From Bacteriovoracaceae bacterium (lineage in GTDB: Bacteria > Bdellovibrionota > UBA1018): 7,654 bases of DNA. Each line of letters begins with the position of its first letter. The first letter of the stretch is position 1. The notes beneath the pieces are model-generated. The model saw only the letters and a program-made list of their open reading frames with translations, was not told the DNA's origin and made no database searches. Positions 1 through 4,395 of this stretch are shown here, in pieces. The DNA lies in assembly GCA_023250755.1 (NCBI GenBank), contig JAHFAC010000082.1, positions 1 through 7,654 of the forward strand, in the 5' to 3' direction. Made by a program: the position numbers and the translations under genes.

Positions 1-63
1 CAATCACTTGAGTCGAAGGAGGGGGCTGCACTTGCCACTCAGATTCGAGAGCAGCTGGTTTAG
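1..63 (+). CDS. C-terminal end of an unidentified protein (5' part outside window)
   Basis: From base 1 the first frame is open for 20 codons and stops at TAG 61-63. The residues end in AALATQIREQLV, an amphipathic, helix-like composition that looks like a genuine protein C-terminus. The stop lies about 60 bases before the next gene, a normal intergenic distance. The piece is too short to assign a family. A 20-codon open frame can also arise by chance, so this is a modest-confidence call. Confidence 0.4.
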   Translation, partial: QSLESKEGAALATQIREQLV

Positions 64-69
64 TGATTG

Positions 70-98
70 TTGCATTGTGTCAATAGTGGTGGTATGAC
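70..98 (+). promoter_or_regulatory. Possible sigma-70-like promoter for the small secreted protein
   Basis: TTGCAT at 70-75 and TATGAC at 93-98 are separated by 17 bases, the ideal spacing. Matches to consensus are only 3 of 6 and 4 of 6. A start near 105 would give a short leader of about 20 bases carrying the ribosome binding site. The call rests on spacing and position only. Confidence 0.25.
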
Positions 99-124
99 AA
101 CACCCACTAAAGGAGTGAGGTGAT

Positions 125-457
125 ATGAGAAAATTCTATGTTTTTGTGGTTATTTTTGGATTTTATAGTGTTTCTTCCTTCGCAGTTACAGTCAAGGAAG
201 CAACTCAGGTGAAAAATCAAATTCAATCCGTGATGTTCAATCTGAAAGGGGTGAATTTTCTAGGCATTACTCAATGCTTGTTAGGGACTGATGTTGTGCC
301 TGCTCATCCCTCCCTCCCCCCGATGGAGGCTTGTATTGATCTGGGTTTTGAAACCAAAGAAAATATGTTGAATGCTCAAAAAATCTTTGTCAGCCCACTC
401 AGGATAGATGGTGTGTTTGTGCATTTTATGACTATGGGTCGGGTCGTCCCAGAATAA
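125..457 (+). CDS. Small secreted protein of unknown function (110 aa)
   Basis: I do not recognise this protein. The ATG at 125 is preceded by AGGAG at 111-115, nine bases upstream, which supports this start. Residues 1-20 form a Sec signal peptide: an RK pair at the N-terminus, the hydrophobic run FYVFVVIFGFY, and a likely signal peptidase I site after SSFA (A20). The mature part is about 90 residues. It begins with a polar, helix-like stretch (22-40) and has two cysteines, C51 and C70, which could form a disulfide in the periplasm. A proline-rich turn (PAHPSLPP) lies between them. There is no lipobox cysteine, no further membrane segment and no catalytic motif visible. No strong terminator follows. 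It is probably a single-gene unit, and export is the only well-supported property. Confidence 0.75.
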   Translation: MRKFYVFVVIFGFYSVSSFAVTVKEATQVKNQIQSVMFNLKGVNFLGITQCLLGTDVVPAHPSLPPMEACIDLGFETKENMLNAQKIFVSPLRIDGVFVHFMTMGRVVPE

Positions 458-474
458 TAGACTGACAGTCAGAT

Positions 475-594
475 TTACAGCTCTGTCAAAAGAGTAGACA
501 TTTCTGCAATCTCTTGACGGAAGAGTGCAATCGCTTTAGCGTAAGTGTCAAATTGTCTCCAAATAATTCCAAGCTTTCTACTTTTATTTAACGG
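475..594 (-). pseudogene. Possible gene remnant: antisense C-terminus-like open frame without a start
   Basis: On the minus strand, 39 codons are open between an in-frame TAG (595-597) and a TAA stop (475-477). The translation has good protein character, for example QFDTYAKAIALFRQEIAEM, a strongly amphipathic helix rich in A, E, L and R. No ATG, GTG or TTG start in frame and no ribosome binding site precedes it. This would fit the tail of a deleted gene left in the gap between two small exported-protein genes. I could not identify a parent family. A 39-codon open frame is short enough to be chance, so confidence is low. Confidence 0.2.
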
Positions 595-625
595 CTATAG
601 ATGGCCTGTTTGTTGCTCCTGTGAG

Positions 626-660
626 TTTTTTAAATCAACACTCTGTGTTGATTTAAAAAC
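626..660. repeat. Perfect 15-bp inverted repeat (long hairpin) upstream of the lipoprotein gene
   Basis: The arms are 627-641 (TTTTTAAATCAACAC) and 645-659 (its exact complement), with a three-base loop TCT. On both strands the T-run is on the 5' side of the stem and the A-run on the 3' side, so neither strand has the U-tract after the stem of an intrinsic terminator. It ends 18 bases before the AGGAG at 678-682 of the next gene. In a transcript starting upstream it would form a very stable 5'-leader hairpin. As DNA it could be a repressor operator. The structure is certain; its role is not. Confidence 0.75.
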
Positions 661-687
661 AAAAGGATCTCTATAAAAGGAGTGAGT

Positions 688-1212
688 ATGAAATCATTTG
701 GGACAAATTATTTAAATTCAATCAGATCTAAAATTCCATCAGTTTTGACCTTTTTATCCACTTTATCTGTAGTCACGCTTGGAGTTGCTGGATGCACAAT
801 GGCTAAAAAATCAACTGAGGTGTCTGGAAGCACCGGAGCACCGGCTGTCGCTAAAGCGGCAGAAAATCAGTTGGGCGATATTCAGAATCAAATTTTAGAG
901 AAGTCGCTTAAAATTAACTCAGTAGGTTCTGTATTTACAAAAACAGATGGCCAAAGAGAGGTCTTCGCCGTAGATTTACGAGGAGAAGACAATGGAGTTT
1001 TGGATCTCGTTGTGCTTTTTCCAGATGAGAATACCGCCACTATGGGATGGGAGCTTTTTCGCTGGACAGAGGCTAGCCTCGTGTTTTCTGCCCGGAGCCA
1101 AGACCTCGCTAAAACTGAGGTAGAAGTCGATTATTCTAAGATTACATTGAAATACCCGAGCGGAATTACGAAAAACCTGAAAAATTTTATTGATAACCCG
1201 TCAGGTGAGTAA
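688..1212 (+). CDS. Predicted lipoprotein of unknown function (174 aa)
   Basis: I do not recognise the family. The chosen start is ATG 688, with AGGAG at 678-682 five bases upstream. The in-frame GTG at 682 would overlap that ribosome binding site and is less likely. The N-terminus has a basic region (to about residue 17), a hydrophobic run (19-33) and a lipobox VAGC with C36 as the lipidated cysteine, so this is a signal peptidase II substrate. T37 follows, with no Asp at +2, which by Escherichia coli rules favours outer-membrane sorting. Residues 38-60 are a low-complexity S/T/A/G linker. The remaining 114 residues look like a small mixed alpha/beta domain: a helix around 58-75, then strand-like stretches including GVLDLVVLF (103-111) and KITLKYPSG. 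No catalytic motif or cysteine occurs in the mature domain beyond C36. The tRNA gene follows 85 bases downstream. Confidence 0.8.
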   Translation: MKSFGTNYLNSIRSKIPSVLTFLSTLSVVTLGVAGCTMAKKSTEVSGSTGAPAVAKAAENQLGDIQNQILEKSLKINSVGSVFTKTDGQREVFAVDLRGEDNGVLDLVVLFPDENTATMGWELFRWTEASLVFSARSQDLAKTEVEVDYSKITLKYPSGITKNLKNFIDNPSGE

Positions 1213-1228
1213 GCTCACAGGGCTCACA
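1205..1228 (+). other. Weak stem-loop at the lipoprotein stop codon, possible terminator
   Basis: GTGAG at 1205-1209 can pair with CTCAC at either 1214-1218 or 1223-1227; the second copy is followed by ATTTTGTT. The stems are only five base pairs and the T-run is broken by G, so this is at best a weak intrinsic terminator for the lipoprotein mRNA. The two CTCAC copies arise from a direct repeat GCTCACA at 1213-1219 and 1222-1228. Confidence 0.25.
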
Positions 1229-1230
1229 TT

Positions 1231-1258
1231 TTGTTCACATCTGGTGTGAAACTAGGAT
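1231..1258 (+). promoter_or_regulatory. Candidate tRNA-Ser promoter with overlapping dyad
   Basis: TTGTTC (1231-1236) and TAGGAT (1253-1258) are 16 bases apart and would start transcription near 1265, leaving about 33 bases of 5' leader for RNase P to remove. The spacer contains a perfect 6-bp inverted repeat, TTCACA (1234-1239) and TGTGAA (1245-1250), separated by five bases. This is a shape expected of a dimeric regulator site, although it is not the CRP arrangement. The promoter is inferred from position and partial consensus match. Confidence 0.35.
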
Positions 1259-1297
1259 AAGAGTGATAGGGATAGCGCCTCACCACTGCAAAGTATC

Positions 1298-1387
1298 GGA
1301 GGGATGTCCGAGTGGTTGAAGGAGCACGCCTCGAAAGCGTGTGAGCGGGAAACCGTTCCGTGAGTTCGAATCTCACTCCCTCCGCCA
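1298..1387 (+). tRNA. tRNA-Ser (anticodon CGA)
   Basis: The cloverleaf is complete. Acceptor stem: 1298-1304 (GGAGGGA) with 1377-1383. D-stem: 1307-1309 with 1321-1323. Anticodon stem: 1325-1329 with 1337-1341, seven-base loop. T-stem: 1360-1364 with 1372-1376, closing the loop TTCGAAT. The anticodon CGA at 1332-1334 reads UCG serine codons. The 18-base variable region (1342-1359) folds into an arm of about 5 bp (1344-1348 with 1353-1357, one G-U pair) capped by a GAAA tetraloop, as expected for a class II tRNA. The discriminator base is G1384, typical of serine, and CCA is encoded at 1385-1387. The last 15 bases overlap the 3' end of the MFS gene on the other strand. No terminator follows it. 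Confidence 0.97.
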
Positions 1388-2545
1388 GATGGAATTCGAG
1401 GTAAAAAATACGGCTGTTACTCCGAAAATTCCGGCCACTGCCATCGCCGTAAAAAGTCCTTTTGAGCCCCAGATTTGAGTGGCGATTCCACAAGCAAGAG
1501 GCCCTAGGAGTGAGCCCGCGCCGTAAGCGCGCGCAAAACTTCCGGCTGCATATCCATACTGAGATTCAGGTAGGGTTTCGAGCAGCCAAGCGAATCCAAG
1601 CGGATAAATCCCTCCCGCGAGAGTGCCAAAAAAAATAGAACTTAAGAAGGCGATCGAGATGGGTTGAAAAAAACTCCTGAATGACAGAATTGCTACAGGC
1701 CCAATGGCCAGGGCACACAGTAAAAAGAAAACGATTTTTCGTGGACCTATGCGATCTGAAAGCATTCCCCATGGGATTGAGCAGAGTGCTGCACTTAAAA
1801 TAACAGCAAAGAGGCAGTACTCTGGAACGACATGAAACTCAGTTACAGCGATTACAGGAAAGACAGCTACTAATCCTGCCTCCATGTAACCGTAGAGGGC
1901 TCCTGAAAGAAGGGGGGCGATTGGGGGTGGAGATGCAATATTCTTTTCGACCTCAAGTTTTGGAACTTGGACCTTAATGGACAAAAGACTCAAGATCCCT
2001 GCAATTCCGGAGACCAGCAGAAGAGGGAGGGCAGGTGAGTGAGCTGTTGCTTCTGAGATTTGTAGTCCAAGTGCAAGTTTTTCTGTCCCCAGTGAAACGA
2101 TGGGGCCCATGAGCAAGCCGGCACTCAATGCCACTCCATAGTAGGAGAGCCATCGTCCTCGCTCATTGGGTGACGATTGCCGGCCTAGAATAAAATCAGA
2201 AGCGACAAAGATAGCGCTCAGTGACAGGCCCTCTACAAAGCGAATGGCAAATATCGCGCCTGGTGAGACAAAAAAGCTAAGTGCAATCAATGTCGACGAG
2301 TAAAGCGCTAATCCACTGGCTAGGAGTGACCCGCATTTTCCATCATCTGACCAGCGGCCAAAGCGGTAGGTAGAAATAAAAATTCCAAGGTACATAAGGG
2401 CGGCACTGATTCCAGAAAAGAGCGCGAGGGCTTCTGCCTTTTGGAGAATCGCCGGCAGCTTTGGGGCAACGATCCCTTGGCCCATTCCACCGAGCAGAAC
2501 GCAAATGAGTGCGAAGATCCTTGAGTCTTTCATGAAGTTCTTCAT
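1373..2545 (-). CDS. MFS transporter (390 aa, 12 predicted membrane segments)
   Basis: This is an inner-membrane secondary carrier of the major facilitator superfamily. Length and about twelve hydrophobic segments (from about 9-29 to 363-383) fit a full-size member. MFS motif A appears after the second segment as GRWSDDGKCG (63-72), and its second-half copy as GMLSDRIGPRK (260-270). A long polar loop with a PPP run (about 193-210) separates the halves. Substrate is unknown; the general shape suits drug, sugar or metabolite efflux equally. The start is ATG 2545, three bases after the kimA-like stop, with no good ribosome binding site; a second in-frame ATG lies at 2533. Both starts fall in an mRNA hairpin, suggesting translation depends on ribosomes finishing the upstream gene. 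The last codons (W387 R R E, stop) are the antisense of the tRNA-Ser 3' end. It is last in the operon, with no clear terminator after it. Confidence 0.9.
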   Translation of the reverse strand: MKNFMKDSRIFALICVLLGGMGQGIVAPKLPAILQKAEALALFSGISAALMYLGIFISTYRFGRWSDDGKCGSLLASGLALYSSTLIALSFFVSPGAIFAIRFVEGLSLSAIFVASDFILGRQSSPNERGRWLSYYGVALSAGLLMGPIVSLGTEKLALGLQISEATAHSPALPLLLVSGIAGILSLLSIKVQVPKLEVEKNIASPPPIAPLLSGALYGYMEAGLVAVFPVIAVTEFHVVPEYCLFAVILSAALCSIPWGMLSDRIGPRKIVFFLLCALAIGPVAILSFRSFFQPISIAFLSSIFFGTLAGGIYPLGFAWLLETLPESQYGYAAGSFARAYGAGSLLGPLACGIATQIWGSKGLFTAMAVAGIFGVTAVFFTSNSIWRRE

Positions 2546-2551
2546 GACTCA
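2522..2551 (-). promoter_or_regulatory. mRNA hairpin enclosing the kimA-like stop and the MFS start codon
   Basis: Read on the minus strand, TGAGTC (2551-2546) pairs with GACTCA (2527-2522), and ATGAA (2545-2541) pairs with TTCAT (2536-2532) around the loop GAAC. A four-base bulge, GAAA, lies on the 3' side. The outer stem contains the TGA stop of the upstream gene and the inner stem contains the MFS ATG. Such a structure would hide the start codon until a ribosome terminating just upstream opens it. The pairing is directly visible; the regulatory role is inferred. Confidence 0.45.
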
Positions 2552-4375
2552 GCTCAAATGATAACGAACGCTGGTTACAATGGTCTCTTTTTTGAATCTC
2601 AAGGACGCGCGAAGAAACAAGGCGGTCTGATTATGAAGAAAGTTATGATACCACTTTGGAGTGATGAATTCAGGAATGACGACCGTAATGAAATCCCCAT
2701 GAGTGGTTTGTCTCACGTCATCGATATATTCGAGCAAAGGTTGGATCACCGAGCGAAAGGGGGATTTTAAGATCACCAAGGGGATGTCTCGGGCTGATTT
2801 ATCCCACTGCTCTTTCATCCTTTCGGTGGCCTCTGCACTCAGCTCGACATAGCAAGCGCGCACATCTTCTGAAATGGATTGCGCATATCGAAGCGCATCA
2901 AGTACTCCGGGGTGGATGCCTGAGATCGGCACGATTGCGGTGTGTTTCACTCTCTTTGCATTGAGAGAAAGAGGCTGAGTCGCAAAGGAGAGTCGTTTGG
3001 CGATCCAAAGATAGTGGTGATTAATCTGCTTAAAGAAAAGCACTAGGATGGGAATCAATACGATGACCATCCATGCCCCATGGATGAATTTTGTAGAAGC
3101 GATTACGATCAAGACAACCCCAGTTGCAATTGCGCCTAAAAAATTTAAACAAAGAGATTTAATCCATCCTTTTTGTTTTTCCCTGAGATGATGAACCACC
3201 ATCCCCGCCTGAGAGAGCGTGAAGGAAAGAAAAACGCCCACAGCATAGAGTGGAATCAGGTGATGGGTGGTCCCTTTAAAGAGAATAATGAGTGCGATGG
3301 CTCCGAGACTGAGCCCTAAGATCCCGTTTGAGAAGACGAGCCGGTCGCCTTGGCTGGCCATTTGTCGAGGGAGGAAGCGGTCTTTTGCCAAAAGCGAAGA
3401 GAGTCTCGGAAAATCAGCAAAACTGGTGTTTGCGGCTAAGACTAAAATCATGGCCGTTGAGGCTTGAACTATATAATAAAAAGTTTGTTTTCCAAAGACT
3501 GCACGGGCGAGTAATGAAACCGCGGTTTCACCTTCTTTTGGAACAATTCCATAGACATGAGATAAAAGTGTGATGCCGAGAAAAAGTGAACCCAGAATGG
3601 TGGACATCCAGAGCATAGTGGTTTTGGCATTTTTTGTAGAAGGGTCACGAAAGACAGGAACACCATTGGAGATGGCCTCGATCCCAGTGAGCGCGGCACA
3701 CCCCGAGGAGAAGGCCCTGAGCAAGAGAAAGAGCGGAACTGCAGGATAAACTTCGTGGATGACGGGAGCGGCTGGAGGAACGATTCCGGTCACTATCTTC
3801 CAAGCTCCGACTGCAATCAAAACTAAGAATGAAAAAATAAATAGGTAAGTGGGTACGGCAAAGATGCTGGCGGATTCTCTCACTCCACGCAAGTTAAAGA
3901 GTGCAATCACGATAATGATAATGGAGCCTAGTCCCTCTTTATATGAGTTGAGGTGGGGAAAGGCCGATACGATGTTTTCGACACCTGAGGCAATCGACAC
4001 CGAAACAGTGAGGATGTAATCAATGAGAAGGGCGGCTGCAGCGATCAATCCCGCGTTTGTGCCTAGATTTTCCTTGGCAACGGTATAGGCTCCTCCTCCT
4101 GCTGGATAGGAGGTGATGGTTTGTCGGTAGGATGCTGTTACGATGATCAAAAGTCCCGCAATAGCAAGTGCGATCGGAATGGACCAGGATACAGCAGTTA
4201 TTCCAAAGATCGCTAAGGGGATCAGCACTTCTTCAGTCGCGTAGGCAACGGACGATAATGCGTCTGAGGAGAGGACGGCGAGCGCCTTCCATTTTGGAAT
4301 GCGTTCATGGATCGCCATTTCGCTAGAGAGCGGACGACCTACAAGATAGTGTTTGACTCGAAACCAGAAAGGCAT
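2549..4375 (-). CDS. kimA: KimA-like potassium transporter, APC superfamily (608 aa)
   Basis: This closely resembles, from memory, Bacillus subtilis KimA (formerly YdaO, 607 aa), a proton-coupled K+ importer of the inner membrane. About twelve membrane segments occupy residues 30-450. Shared stretches are LSSDALSSVAY (35-45), YPAGGGAYTVAKENLG (90-105), DYILTVSVSIASG (119-131), FSSGCAALTGIEAISN (222-237), VLAANTSFADFP (312-323) and HLIPLYAVGVF (372-382). D38, Y45, D119, Y120 and Y377 appear to correspond to residues placed in or near the KimA ion pathway. A cytosolic USP-like domain (about 475-605) includes VPISGIHPGVLDALRYA and HNQTALFLRA; in B. subtilis this half is linked to dimerisation and c-di-AMP control. 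The ATG at 4375 has AAGGA seven bases upstream. No room exists for a ydaO-type riboswitch in the 20-base gap. An amino-acid permease role remains the alternative. Confidence 0.86.
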   Translation of the reverse strand: MPFWFRVKHYLVGRPLSSEMAIHERIPKWKALAVLSSDALSSVAYATEEVLIPLAIFGITAVSWSIPIALAIAGLLIIVTASYRQTITSYPAGGGAYTVAKENLGTNAGLIAAAALLIDYILTVSVSIASGVENIVSAFPHLNSYKEGLGSIIIIVIALFNLRGVRESASIFAVPTYLFIFSFLVLIAVGAWKIVTGIVPPAAPVIHEVYPAVPLFLLLRAFSSGCAALTGIEAISNGVPVFRDPSTKNAKTTMLWMSTILGSLFLGITLLSHVYGIVPKEGETAVSLLARAVFGKQTFYYIVQASTAMILVLAANTSFADFPRLSSLLAKDRFLPRQMASQGDRLVFSNGILGLSLGAIALIILFKGTTHHLIPLYAVGVFLSFTLSQAGMVVHHLREKQKGWIKSLCLNFLGAIATGVVLIVIASTKFIHGAWMVIVLIPILVLFFKQINHHYLWIAKRLSFATQPLSLNAKRVKHTAIVPISGIHPGVLDALRYAQSISEDVRACYVELSAEATERMKEQWDKSARDIPLVILKSPFRSVIQPLLEYIDDVRQTTHGDFITVVIPEFITPKWYHNFLHNQTALFLRASLRFKKETIVTSVRYHLS

Positions 4376-4382
4376 AAGTGTA

Positions 4383-4387
4383 TCCTT
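4383..4387 (-). promoter_or_regulatory. Ribosome binding site of the kimA-like gene
   Basis: AAGGA on the minus strand, within AAGAAGGA, lies seven bases before ATG 4375. It is the best ribosome binding site in the left-pointing operon and fixes this start. It lies within the 20-base gap after the previous gene's stop. Confidence 0.7.
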
Positions 4388-4395
4388 CTTTTCGT

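Noticed and set aside
626..660. Intrinsic terminator for the secreted protein gene
   Set aside because: The stem is strong, but the 3' side is followed by A residues on either strand, not a T-run, and the stem itself is AT-rich.
672..677. TATAAA as a -10 box for the lipoprotein gene, with TTGATT at 648-653
   Set aside because: The implied start near 684 would fall after the ribosome binding site at 678-682, so this promoter could not yield a normally translated mRNA.
1234..1250. CRP-type operator
   Set aside because: CRP sites read TGTGA-N6-TCACA; here the half-sites are in the opposite order with five bases between them.
1298..1387. Prophage or integrative element attachment site at the tRNA
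   Set aside because: No second copy of the tRNA 3' end and no integrase gene are visible in the window.
1224..1493. An 89-codon minus-strand frame spanning the tRNA
   Set aside because: It reads straight through the antisense of the tRNA and the MFS 3' end in a different frame; the peptide contains the common artefact typical of translated tRNA-Ser antisense.
2558..2770. A 70-codon plus-strand frame at the 3' end of the kimA-like gene
   Set aside because: It lies wholly opposite the conserved USP-like domain of the KimA relative; no independent coding evidence.
4376..4395. c-di-AMP (ydaO) riboswitch before the kimA-like gene
   Set aside because: Only 20 bases separate the genes, far too few for this riboswitch class.
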